A DNA stretch of 31,940 nt from UA16 sp965661575 (lineage in GTDB: Bacteria; Bacteroidota; Bacteroidia; Flavobacteriales_D; Sanyastnellaceae): positions 1-31,940 of the forward strand of contig CBFIEJ010000025.1 in the NCBI GenBank assembly GCA_965661575.1. Direction: 5' to 3'. The notes under the pieces are model-generated. The model was not told the origin of the DNA and did no database searches. It worked only from the letters and a program-made list of their open reading frames with translations. A program made the position numbers and the translations under genes. The first letter of the stretch is position 1, and every line of letters begins with the position of its first letter. Below, piece after piece: positions 7,323 to 15,321 of the stretch.

Positions 7323-9740
7323 TCAATCCTCCTCAACCGGCTCCGGTTCGACCTCGTCGTCTGTGTCCTCTGATTGCATCTCTGCATCGCGCTGCGCGCG
7401 TTGCATTGGGTTTTCACGATTGGAAGCCCCCCATCGTGAACGCCCTTCCGATTTGAACAATTCAAAACGTGTAGGTCTCGGTCGCACCGGCCAGTAGTTG
7501 TCGGACATGTCCACGTCTGCAGTCTCCAGCATCGGATCCAACGTAATTCGCGAGACCGGAGCATCCGTGACGAAAACTTTTGTAACAGTAGGCTCGCTCA
7601 TCTTCCAAATCTCAGCCGGAATGCGACGAATCTCTTTGGTTCCGTCCTCATATTCGAATTGCAGAATCAATGGCATCACCAAGCCCCCTTCATTGCGAAA
7701 GGTTATTTCATAAAAGTTCTTGCCGCTTGCGAGAAGGGCACGCTCCTCGTCAGAAAGACGTTCCATAGCCTCGTTGTACTCAACCTTATCCAACTCCAAG
7801 ACCAGATAAGGATCAGTCGTGGTGTAAAAATCATTGAGCGATACATCTTCCTCGATGTACGTTCTTGGGATGAACACCTCGTCTCGCATCAGTGAAACAT
7901 CAGATGGCTCTGCTTGATCTTGTTCTCGATTGAAGGCCGCTTCAACTTCCGGGTCTTGGGTGTCAATTTGATACCAGTTCACCTCGTCCATTGCGATGTC
8001 AACGTGGTCCGTCGTGTAAAACCATCCGCGCCAGAACCAATCGAGGTCCACACCAGATGCATCTTCCATGGTACGGAAAAAATCCGCCGGCGAAGGATGC
8101 TTGAAGGCCCATCGACGAGAATACTCTTTGAATGCATAGTCAAATAATTCGCGCCCCATCACCGTTTCACGCAATATGTTCAAGGCTGTAGCTGGCTTGC
8201 CATAAGCATTGTTTCCGAATTGATAAATTGATTCTGAATTCGTCATGATTGGGCTAATGCGGGATTTATCCCCCCCCATGTAATTGCGAATGTCACGAGC
8301 TCGACCGCGTCGCGTTGGATAATTGCGGTCGAATTCCTTCTCCGTTAAGTATTGGACAAACGTGTTTAAACCCTCATCCATCCACGTCCATTGACGCTCA
8401 TCAGAGTTGATGATCATGGGGAAAAAATTATGTCCTACTTCATGAATGATGACGCTGATCATACCAATCTTGGTGCGTTCCGTGTAGGTGCCATCAGCCT
8501 CTGGTCGCCCTCCATTGAAACAAATCATTGGGTACTCCATTCCGATCCATTTGGTGTGCACGGAAATGGCTACCGGATATGGGTAGTCTACCGTAAAGTC
8601 TGAGTATGTCTCGAGGGTTTGAGCCACCGCCTTGGTGCTGTATTGCTCCCATAAAGGATTGCCTTCCTTTGGGTAATAACTCATGGCGAGTGGAGAGGTC
8701 CTTCCAACTTTCACAGCCATCGCATCCCAGATGAATTTGCGGCTCGAAGCCCATCCAAAATCCCGAACATTCTCTGCATCAAAAATCCATGTCTTCATAC
8801 CAGAAGCCTTTGCCTTCTCATTTTCTCTTGCTTCTTCTTCCGTAACAATCATCACCGGCTGATCGTACGTGTTTTTAGCTTTTTGAAAACGCTTGCGCTG
8901 GGCTGAGCTCAAGACCGACTTCTCGTTCTGAAGCACCCCTGTCGAGGCCACAACGTGGTCCTCAGGCACAGTGATTTCAACATGGTAATCACCAAAGTTC
9001 AAAGTGAACTCTCCGCTACCCAAGAACTGCTTATTTTGCCATCCTTCGTTGTCTGCATAAACAACCATGCGCGGGAAAAACTGAGCAATGGTGTAGATGT
9101 AATTGTCCTCCTCCTCAAAATACTCATAGCCACTGCGGCCTCCGTCTTTCATCCGATCATTGATGTTGTAATTCCAGGCAATGTCGAAAACAAAATTGCC
9201 ACCAGGTTTGATGGGTTTTGGCAAGTCAATGCGCATCATGGTATTGTTGATGGTATAAGGCAATGGACGTCCTGTCTCATCGCCGACATACTGAATCTTG
9301 AAACCTCCGTCGAAGGTGGGCTCCAACCCCATCACCGTGCCAAATCCTTCCCGATTGCTCAGATTTGATTCGCGGATTTTATAACTATCGCTGTCCATGG
9401 CACGGACGTTCTGATCCAACTGCATCCAGATGTAGCGAAGCTCATCGGGACTGTTATTGGTATACAGAATACGTTCCTCCCCATCAATGCGTTGATTCGC
9501 ATCGTCCAACGTGACTTGAATGTTGTAATCAGCTTGTTGCTGCCAATATTCGTGACCGGGCGCGCCTGAAGCCGTCCGATACACATTGGGCGTCGGCAAC
9601 TCCTGACCCAATTGCCGAAATTTATTATCATTGATGCGCGAAGGCACATCCTCCAACGCTTGTTGTGCTGCTGCACTTCCTATTCCTGCTACGAACAACA
9701 ATAAAGTTGTGAGCACCGGTTGAAAACGATTTCTTTTCAT
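7323..9740 (-). CDS. Secreted M1-family zinc metallopeptidase
   Basis: An 805-residue exported gluzincin aminopeptidase. Signal peptide: MKRNRFQPVLTTLLLFVAG...AAAQ. The frame is open to a TTG at 9758, but ATG 9740 puts the signal peptide at the terminus and is preferred. The catalytic motif HEVGH (His433, Glu434, His437) is followed after 18 residues by the third zinc ligand Glu456 in WMDEGL, the M1 spacing; MEYPMICFNGG occupies the place of the GAMEN-type exopeptidase motif upstream. The C-terminal ~20 residues are strongly acidic (DTDDEVEPEPVEED). No T9SS sorting domain is apparent, so periplasm or outer surface is open. It probably supplies amino acids from peptides. Divergent from the SGNH hydrolase across 32 bp. 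Confidence 0.92.
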   Translation of the reverse strand: MKRNRFQPVLTTLLLFVAGIGSAAAQQALEDVPSRINDNKFRQLGQELPTPNVYRTASGAPGHEYWQQQADYNIQVTLDDANQRIDGEERILYTNNSPDELRYIWMQLDQNVRAMDSDSYKIRESNLSNREGFGTVMGLEPTFDGGFKIQYVGDETGRPLPYTINNTMMRIDLPKPIKPGGNFVFDIAWNYNINDRMKDGGRSGYEYFEEEDNYIYTIAQFFPRMVVYADNEGWQNKQFLGSGEFTLNFGDYHVEITVPEDHVVASTGVLQNEKSVLSSAQRKRFQKAKNTYDQPVMIVTEEEARENEKAKASGMKTWIFDAENVRDFGWASSRKFIWDAMAVKVGRTSPLAMSYYPKEGNPLWEQYSTKAVAQTLETYSDFTVDYPYPVAISVHTKWIGMEYPMICFNGGRPEADGTYTERTKIGMISVIIHEVGHNFFPMIINSDERQWTWMDEGLNTFVQYLTEKEFDRNYPTRRGRARDIRNYMGGDKSRISPIMTNSESIYQFGNNAYGKPATALNILRETVMGRELFDYAFKEYSRRWAFKHPSPADFFRTMEDASGVDLDWFWRGWFYTTDHVDIAMDEVNWYQIDTQDPEVEAAFNREQDQAEPSDVSLMRDEVFIPRTYIEEDVSLNDFYTTTDPYLVLELDKVEYNEAMERLSDEERALLASGKNFYEITFRNEGGLVMPLILQFEYEDGTKEIRRIPAEIWKMSEPTVTKVFVTDAPVSRITLDPMLETADVDMSDNYWPVRPRPTRFELFKSEGRSRWGASNRENPMQRAQRDAEMQSEDTDDEVEPEPVEED

Positions 9741-9758
9741 GCTTACTTGCTGAGGCAA

Positions 9759-9766
9759 CCAATTTA
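9759..9766 (-). promoter_or_regulatory. Weak -7-like element for the M1 peptidase
   Basis: Minus strand reads TAAATTGG, one base off TAnnTTTG, 18 nt before ATG 9740. The same CGTAAATTG string occurs upstream of the minus-strand gene starting at 15228. It lies in the 32-bp divergent spacer shared with the SGNH hydrolase gene, where the plus strand carries AATTTACG 4 nt before ATG 9773. Confidence 0.3.
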
Positions 9767-9772
9767 CGTCAC

Positions 9773-10591
9773 ATGCAACAATCTCAAAGGCCTTTCGCCA
9801 ACCCTTTTCTTCGGGCGATGCATGAACTGCTTCAAGGGCGTCTCAACCCGCAAACTAGACGCCGTCTCAACGCATTGATATTTGCTTTGACAGCGCTCAG
9901 TTGGGCCAGCTGCACGGCTCCAGACAGCGCCACCCAGAATTCAGGAGAATTTGAATCGACAGTGACGCCCCTCAATGGGATTTCATGGCGCTATCTCGCC
10001 TTGGGAGATTCCTACACCATCGGAGAATCCGTCGCATCCGAAGATCGTTGGCCCAATCAACTTCAAGCCCAACTTGAAACTGCCATGATTGACAATGCCT
10101 TTGAAGACGTCGCCATATTGGCAACAACAGGTTGGACCACGTCTAACTTGAGCCAGGCACTGTCAAATTCAGGCTATGAAGAGGAAGCTTGGGACATGGT
10201 AAGTTTGTTGATCGGTGTCAACAACCAATACCAAGGTGCTTCCATCGAGCAGTATGAGTTGGAATATGAAAATTTATTGCAACGCGCAATTGCAGCGGCG
10301 GATGGGCGAGAAGATCGTGTCTTTGTCGTCTCCATTCCCGATTATGGTTACACTCCATTCGGAGCATCCAATCAGGCGCAGATCAGCGCAGAACTTGAAA
10401 CCTTCAATGCGACGTGCAAAGCGATTACCGATTCGTACAACGTCGCACATTTCAACATCACAGACATCTCCCAACATTGGCCCGAAGTTGAAGGTCTCGT
10501 TGCTGAAGATGGTCTGCATCCGTCGGGCTTGCAATATGAGATGTGGGTTGAATCCTTCTATGAAGACGTGCTGGAACTCTTGGAACCTTAA
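9773..10591 (+). CDS. SGNH/GDSL-family hydrolase, probable lipoprotein
   Basis: A 272-residue esterase/lipase-like hydrolase. Block I is ALGDSYTIGE with nucleophile Ser80; block III is LLIGVNNQYQG (Gly148, Asn150/151); block V is DGLHPS (Asp246, His249), completing the Ser-Asp-His set. The N-terminus has a basic region and hydrophobic stretch ending in WASC, an imperfect lipobox (Trp at -3), so lipoprotein status is uncertain. ATG 9773 is used; Met16 (9818) would shorten the n-region to a more usual length. Substrate unknown: carbohydrate O-acetyl groups, lipids or peptidoglycan are all possible. Stops 6 bp from the convergent GIN-domain gene. Confidence 0.88.
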   Translation: MQQSQRPFANPFLRAMHELLQGRLNPQTRRRLNALIFALTALSWASCTAPDSATQNSGEFESTVTPLNGISWRYLALGDSYTIGESVASEDRWPNQLQAQLETAMIDNAFEDVAILATTGWTTSNLSQALSNSGYEEEAWDMVSLLIGVNNQYQGASIEQYELEYENLLQRAIAAADGREDRVFVVSIPDYGYTPFGASNQAQISAELETFNATCKAITDSYNVAHFNITDISQHWPEVEGLVAEDGLHPSGLQYEMWVESFYEDVLELLEP

Positions 10592-10597
10592 ATGTTT

Positions 10598-11362
10598 TCA
10601 ATTCTCCCAATGAAGTTCGCCTGAGCCTGTTTGATTCAATTCCCAATCCATCGGTGGCTCAGCCCCTCCAAAAACATCCCCAGGCGCATCGATTCGGACA
10701 TATGCGTAGGCTCGGGACGTAAAGCGCAGCCCACTGATGCCAGACTGATGTATGAATGCGTAATCTGCATCACAAGAAGAGGCATTGAGGCTCGAAAGAC
10801 CCGAAGAGTAACCCTCAAAAGTGTGCACATTGCCTCTGATGTTTGCTTGAGTGGCGCCATTCTGCAATTTGACAGTGGCAGAATCCAAGACCAGATCAAG
10901 GTCGATGGTCCCGGCATATTCCCGTGCATCCACCTTCAAATGCCCTGAACTGTCCAAGTAATTCAGTTTGAAACTCCCCTGGCCGTTCAATTCAACCTGA
11001 TTAAGATGGGGAGCACTCACTTTGACATGAACCACATGACTCAAGTCTCGCGTCCACTGGCATCGATCCTCGTGATCGATTTCCAACTCGTTTCCACTCA
11101 AGGTAGCAGAAGCGTGCGCCAGCAAATTTGAAGGTCCACTCCAAACCAATTCCATCTGATTTGAATCGTGAATTGAACATTCTACCTCCAAATGATCGAA
11201 GAAGGTGATTGTTAAATCAGAGGGAGCGTCCCAATTCATGGTATCCGTCGACCAATCACCGGCACGCATCAAACACCATGGAGCGTCAGGGCTACTGCAA
11301 CCAACCATTCCATGGAGAAGAATCAATCCCACCGCAAGCCCAAAGAAGCGGAACCAAACCAT
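10598..11362 (-). CDS. GIN-domain (DUF2807-like) lipoprotein
   Basis: A 254-residue predicted lipoprotein: MVWFRFFGLAVGLILLHGMVGC has a lipobox with Cys22. The open frame extends upstream to 11422 inside mazG, but ATG 11362 gives the lipoprotein signal and sits 4 bp after the mazG stop. The body is a repetitive, beta-rich pattern (VHVKVSAPHLNQVELNGQGS, LKVDAREYAGTIDLDLVLDS, SGISGLRFTSRAYAYVRIDA), typical of the GIN-type putative adhesin-head domain common in Bacteroidota, which forms a beta-helix-like fold. Function unknown; cell-envelope localisation is inferred. Likely cotranscribed with mazG. Confidence 0.75.
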   Translation of the reverse strand: MVWFRFFGLAVGLILLHGMVGCSSPDAPWCLMRAGDWSTDTMNWDAPSDLTITFFDHLEVECSIHDSNQMELVWSGPSNLLAHASATLSGNELEIDHEDRCQWTRDLSHVVHVKVSAPHLNQVELNGQGSFKLNYLDSSGHLKVDAREYAGTIDLDLVLDSATVKLQNGATQANIRGNVHTFEGYSSGLSSLNASSCDADYAFIHQSGISGLRFTSRAYAYVRIDAPGDVFGGAEPPMDWELNQTGSGELHWEN

Positions 11363-11366
11363 GAGG

Positions 11367-12176
11367 CTAGACTTTCTTTTCTTTTGAGGCCAGCGCTTTC
11401 TTCGCTGCCTCCCACTGCACATTCATTTCCGCTAACGTCATCTCCGAAAGGGACTTTCCACCGGCATCGTTGATGGCTTTTTCCATGAATTGAAAGCGAT
11501 TTCGGAAACGGCGATTCGTGCGCTCAAGCGCTTCATCCGGGTTGATGTCTTTGAAACGGGCAAAATTGACCAATGCGAAAAGTACATCTCCGAATTCGTC
11601 GGTTGCTCGCTCTGCATCAACATCTAACTCTGCTTTGAATTCCGCCAATTCTTCTTCTACCTTGTCCCAAACTTGATGCTCATTGTCCCAATCAAATCCC
11701 ACACCGCGGACCTTGTCTTGCATGCGATAAGCCTTGACCAAGCTGGGCAAACCTTTTGGCACTCCCTCTAAAACCGATTGATTGCCTTCTTTCAACTTGA
11801 GCTGCTCCCAATTGGCTTTTACTGTCTCTTCATCATTCGCCTCAACATCTCCGTAGATATGCGGATGACGGTCCACCAATTTATCGCAGATTCCATTCAA
11901 GCTATCTGCAATATCCCAGCCACCGTTCGCTGCGGTTCTTTCACTTGCGATTTGAGCATAAAAAACCATGTGCAGAAGCAAATCCCCTGTTTCCTTTTGA
12001 ACCTCTTCGATGTCATTGTCCAATATGGCCTCCGAAAGTTCGTATGTTTCTTCTATCGTCAAATGGCGCAACGACTCCAGGGTTTGCTTGCGGTCCCACG
12101 GACATTTTTCACGCAATTCTTCCATGATTTTCAGCAAGCGTTCAAACGCGGCCAATTTCTCTTCCATCGTATGCAT
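11367..12176 (-). CDS. mazG: Nucleoside triphosphate pyrophosphohydrolase MazG
   Basis: Hydrolyses (d)NTPs to NMP and pyrophosphate as a house-cleaning enzyme. It has two tandem MazG folds: the first with CPWDRKQTLESLRHL, EETYELSEAI and ETGDLLLHMVF, the second with EEELAEFKAEL and DEFGDVLFALVNFARF, each carrying the acidic metal-binding residues. The frame is open to 12317, but that overlaps the divergent gene; ATG 12176 (MHTMEEKL) lies 4 nt after a TACCTTCG element, giving 269 residues, the usual length. ATG 12167 is an alternative. Confidence 0.95.
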   Translation of the reverse strand: MHTMEEKLAAFERLLKIMEELREKCPWDRKQTLESLRHLTIEETYELSEAILDNDIEEVQKETGDLLLHMVFYAQIASERTAANGGWDIADSLNGICDKLVDRHPHIYGDVEANDEETVKANWEQLKLKEGNQSVLEGVPKGLPSLVKAYRMQDKVRGVGFDWDNEHQVWDKVEEELAEFKAELDVDAERATDEFGDVLFALVNFARFKDINPDEALERTNRRFRNRFQFMEKAINDAGGKSLSEMTLAEMNVQWEAAKKALASKEKKV

Positions 12177-12180
12177 GCAA

Positions 12181-12188
12181 CGAAGGTA
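12181..12188 (-). promoter_or_regulatory. -7 element (TACCTTCG) of mazG
   Basis: Minus-strand match to TAnnTTYG ending 4 nt before ATG 12176. It stands 8 bp from the plus-strand element at 12197-12204, so two RNA polymerases could not occupy both promoters at once. Confidence 0.5.
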
Positions 12189-12196
12189 AGGCGCAC

Positions 12197-12204
12197 TAAA
12201 TTCG
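12197..12204 (+). promoter_or_regulatory. -7 element (TAAATTCG) of the acyloxyacyl hydrolase gene
   Basis: Plus-strand match to TAnnTTYG ending 4 nt before ATG 12209; a transcript starting 4-7 nt downstream would begin at or inside the start codon. Any -33 region would lie inside mazG. Confidence 0.5.
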
Positions 12205-12208
12205 GAGC

Positions 12209-13384
12209 ATGATGCTAGGTGTAAAGAATCAATTGTTGGCCATTTGCACTGGATGGATCGCTCTGATTGGTGTGACTTCCACAGACACCTTGGCGCAATC
12301 CAATGAAGAAATCCCATCTGGTAATAGCATTCGACTGCTCATTCCTGCTGGCACGGAAATGGGATTTGGAGCAGGTTACGTTTTGCCTCATCGCAGCCTC
12401 ATGCAGCACCTGATCACCGATCATTCCAAGCACATGTCTGTGGCGTATGGCAAGAACATGATTGGAGGCTGGACGGAAGGACGCAACACGAAGGGCATGC
12501 ATTGGCAGGGCATTGAGATGGGTTGGACGAATTTAGGAGGAGAGGCACTGGGATCAATTGTCAGCGCTCTTTGGATCACCCGTTTTCCCGCATCAAAACG
12601 GGGCAAGGGCGAAGTAGGCGTTGGACTTGGTTGGAGTTCTCGTCCTTGGGATGTTGTCGACGCACCTTCTTCCGTTGCGATCAGCACGCGCTGGAATGCT
12701 GGTCTGCATGCAGCCTGGTCAATGCTGTTATTTGAGGGAGAGCGACATGCTTGGATTATCAAAGCGCGCTTTACACACTTTTCAAACGGCGCACTCTCTT
12801 TACCCAATCTGGGAGTCAACAACATAAGCGTTGGTTTGCACCACCAATGGCGGAAAAACAATCACCTTCCACAGCAAACATTAAAGGATTACAATGCGGA
12901 CAATAACAATGGATTCAGATTGGAAATGAGCCTACGCGGAGGTGCACGGGACGTCGGATTGCCCGGCGGTGCTCTTCATCCTGTTTTCAATTTGCACCTT
13001 CTTGGACATCACAAATTCAAACGTTCCAACTCCGCTAGCTGGGTCTTTGCGCATGATCTTGGATACAATCAAAGCCTTCGCGTCTCGGAATCATCTGATG
13101 GTGTTAGTAGGCCACTTGATCGCATGCAGTACGCTGCACTTGGCGGAGTACGATGGGATTTCAATCGCATTCAAGTCACTGCACTTCAAGGGTGGGTATT
13201 CACAAACCCCGACCTCGAATTGGGGTCATCTCATTTGATGGTGACCATGCATTACGAATGCACTTCTTCAGTTTCCGTGGAATTGGGATTGAGATCATTT
13301 CAGTTCCGCGCAGATTATCCATACCTCGGAATTCGACACCAATTTGGTCAAGGTCAGACGCAACCTTTTTCGATCAAATATTGA
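12209..13384 (+). CDS. PagL-like acyloxyacyl hydrolase (lipid A 3-O-deacylase-related)
   Basis: A 391-residue outer-membrane protein. Signal peptide MMLGVKNQLLAICTGWIALI...TLAQ, then alternating beta-barrel-like strands. The stretch RFTHFSNGALSLPNLGVN (from about residue 187) matches the catalytic region of PagL/acyloxyacyl hydrolases, with His190 and Ser192 as candidate catalytic residues. PagL removes the 3-O acyl chain of lipid A; the Bacteroidota members are longer, and their exact substrate is not settled. Divergent from mazG with only 32 bp between starts. ATG 12212 directly follows the first ATG. Confidence 0.8.
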   Translation: MMLGVKNQLLAICTGWIALIGVTSTDTLAQSNEEIPSGNSIRLLIPAGTEMGFGAGYVLPHRSLMQHLITDHSKHMSVAYGKNMIGGWTEGRNTKGMHWQGIEMGWTNLGGEALGSIVSALWITRFPASKRGKGEVGVGLGWSSRPWDVVDAPSSVAISTRWNAGLHAAWSMLLFEGERHAWIIKARFTHFSNGALSLPNLGVNNISVGLHHQWRKNNHLPQQTLKDYNADNNNGFRLEMSLRGGARDVGLPGGALHPVFNLHLLGHHKFKRSNSASWVFAHDLGYNQSLRVSESSDGVSRPLDRMQYAALGGVRWDFNRIQVTALQGWVFTNPDLELGSSHLMVTMHYECTSSVSVELGLRSFQFRADYPYLGIRHQFGQGQTQPFSIKY

Positions 13385-13390
13385 AACAAT

Positions 13391-13418
13391 GTTGGCGAAT
13401 ATCCTTGCATTTCGCAAC
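13391..13418. terminator. Possible bidirectional terminator hairpin
   Basis: GTTG-g-CGAA pairs with TTCG-CAAC (8 bp with one bulged G, 11-nt loop) in the 41-bp gap between convergent genes ending at 13384 and 13426. No T-tract follows, so confidence is limited. Confidence 0.35.
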
Positions 13419-13425
13419 GATTGGG

Positions 13426-15228
13426 TTAACAGTCTTCACCAAATGCTCCGAGGAAGATCAAAAGGTCAACCGTGTTGATCATTCCATCTTGATCAATGTC
13501 TGCAGGGCAGGCAGGATCTTGGAGTCCCAAGCAGGTGCCATCATCGAATTGCGCTTCCGGATTATAATTATCGGCTTCCTCCCACGTACAACCCGCGCAT
13601 GATTCAATTTCACAAGAACCATCATCGAGCGTTGCATCTGGACTGTAATTGCATGCGAAAACATAAGTGCACCCGAGGACATCTGTTCCATATTCACCAC
13701 CGCCATTGTTCCACGCCCCGAACAATCCCAGTTGCTCGGCATACGTCCAGCATGTCAACCAATTGCTCCCAGACGGCGAAAAAGCACCGATGTAATCGGC
13801 GGCGTCAAACCACGAGTCATTAGGCAGAAATTCCAACTCCACAATCATTGCAGCAGAGTCCGGAGTGAGGTTTACAGGATCAGTGACAAGGCCGAGATCA
13901 GATGTAAATGCAAAGTCCAGGCCCGGATCAGTCGCGAAATTGTTGTTTTCCAAAAAATGTGCTTCCACCTCTTCTTGGCCATTGAATACATAGCCATCAT
14001 CGTAAAGAATCAATTCAGATATGGACGAGCTGTCTCCTATTTGCCAAAAGCGGTTGTTCTCGATGTTGGTCTCCCCAAACAAAAGCAACTCCCATGCATC
14101 GCAAGGATCTTCATCCTCAAAATCAATTCCGAGACCGAAATTCACGAAGAGACTGTTGTGCAGGCGCACACCGGCTCCGTTGTGCAATCGAATCGCAGTG
14201 GCCTCACCTGCACCAACGTACGTTTGGTTGTACAGCAAAGGATTGGAATACGGCATGAAGGTCATGTCAACATCAAACTCCTCGTAGTCATCTCCTTCAT
14301 AATCTCCGGCGTGCTCGCCAGCACCGCTGAGTTCATCCGTGATCACAAAGATGTATTGTCCTCGACCCTGCCAACCCTGATCATACTCAATGCCATCCTC
14401 TTCATTGAAAATTGCAGCCGCATGGCGGATATCAACCATCCCTCCGAAAATCTGAATGCCATCGTCACCGCTGGCAATTGCCTCGATGTACTCCACCGTT
14501 GTGCCGTTTCCAACTCCGCAAAGCGTCAAGGCATTCGTTTCGATGCCATTCCCGAATTGGGAAATCCCGAGGGACGTCGAAGCATGGCGCAAGCTGATGT
14601 AGCGCAACACACCTGATGACGCATTTGGTGAATCGTCCCCACCATAAACATGCCTGTCTTGCCCCGTGTAATCGATGACACCTTCGATTTCGTCGTTTCC
14701 ATCAAACGTATTGAGTGCTCCGTTGCCACAGACAATGAGTCCTCCCCAGTTCCCACGCACATCGTAACCAACGGAACCATCCATCGGATCGTCCTCGTAT
14801 GTAAATACAATGGGGCAATCAGCTGTTCCATTTGCATGCAACTCTGCACCGGAACTGATGATTAAACTTCCAGCGTGCTGGCTATAAACGTAATCCTCGC
14901 GCGGGGAGGGATTGCCGTTGGGCAATGTATAGGTCAGTGTGTCAAATACGATTCCTGTCCGCCCCTTGATCAGCGTCCCAGGATCGATGGTCAAATGATC
15001 ATTTGGATTCACGAAAACCGGTTCTGTGAGAACGTACGTGGTGTCGCAAGTCCAATGAGCTGTTCCTGTGCCAGCTCCATTGCTGTCTGTAATCTCCTTC
15101 ACGGGCCGGTCATTCCACTCCGGACAGTCGCAGGGTCCCTGCTGCCCCCATGCGCTCCCGAGCATGCCGAATGTGGCAAGCAGCGTTGCAATCACAGGGG
15201 CGACGGAATACAGCAATCGGGATAACAT
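13426..15228 (-). CDS. Secreted beta-helix-like protein with DGSC repeats and dockerin-like tail
   Basis: A 600-residue exported protein. The frame is open to a TTG at 15252, but ATG 15228 gives a proper signal peptide (MLSRLLYSVAPVIATLLATF...WGQQ). Residues ~45-480 resemble the parallel beta-helix-type proteins of Bacteroidota, with TYVLTEPVFVNPNDHLTIDP and GTLIKG near the start and many GNG/DDG turns (NWGGLIVCGNGALNTFDG, EYIEAIASGDDGIQIFGG). Two Cys-rich repeats follow (FACNYSPDATLDDGSC, ADNYNPEAQFDDGTC), then a C-terminal EF-hand/dockerin-like unit CPADIDQDGMINTVDLLIFL followed by GAFGEDC. No typical T9SS type A sorting domain is visible. Function unknown. It shares the DGSC repeat class with the protein at 1-2883. 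Confidence 0.88.
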   Translation of the reverse strand: MLSRLLYSVAPVIATLLATFGMLGSAWGQQGPCDCPEWNDRPVKEITDSNGAGTGTAHWTCDTTYVLTEPVFVNPNDHLTIDPGTLIKGRTGIVFDTLTYTLPNGNPSPREDYVYSQHAGSLIISSGAELHANGTADCPIVFTYEDDPMDGSVGYDVRGNWGGLIVCGNGALNTFDGNDEIEGVIDYTGQDRHVYGGDDSPNASSGVLRYISLRHASTSLGISQFGNGIETNALTLCGVGNGTTVEYIEAIASGDDGIQIFGGMVDIRHAAAIFNEEDGIEYDQGWQGRGQYIFVITDELSGAGEHAGDYEGDDYEEFDVDMTFMPYSNPLLYNQTYVGAGEATAIRLHNGAGVRLHNSLFVNFGLGIDFEDEDPCDAWELLLFGETNIENNRFWQIGDSSSISELILYDDGYVFNGQEEVEAHFLENNNFATDPGLDFAFTSDLGLVTDPVNLTPDSAAMIVELEFLPNDSWFDAADYIGAFSPSGSNWLTCWTYAEQLGLFGAWNNGGGEYGTDVLGCTYVFACNYSPDATLDDGSCEIESCAGCTWEEADNYNPEAQFDDGTCLGLQDPACPADIDQDGMINTVDLLIFLGAFGEDC

Positions 15229-15309
15229 GGATTTAGCCTTAAGCCTTATCAATTTACGAAAAATTTCACAAGACCCCTATTCAATGGCGAATTGGCAAGG
15301 TTCACGTTG

Positions 15310-15317
15310 TAATTTTG
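15310..15317 (+). promoter_or_regulatory. -7 element (TAATTTTG) of the NqrM-like gene
   Basis: Exact TAnnTTTG ending 4 nt before ATG 15322. This shows the small gene has its own promoter, separate from the nqr operon on the other strand. Confidence 0.55.
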
Positions 15318-15321
15318 CTCA

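Noticed and set aside
13732..14616. 294-codon plus-strand open frame
   Set aside because: Lies wholly antisense to the secreted beta-helix-like gene, which has a signal peptide and known repeats; the antisense product shows no recognisable motif and an odd composition.
15235..15248. Tandem 7-bp repeat AGCCTTA x2
   Set aside because: Lies in the short leader of the 15228 gene; only two units, contains no known signal, and can occur by chance.
15229..15252. TTG start for the beta-helix-like protein (15252) and likewise TTG 9758 and 17974
   Set aside because: In each case a nearby ATG gives a clean signal peptide or avoids overlap with the neighbour, so the upstream TTG was not used.
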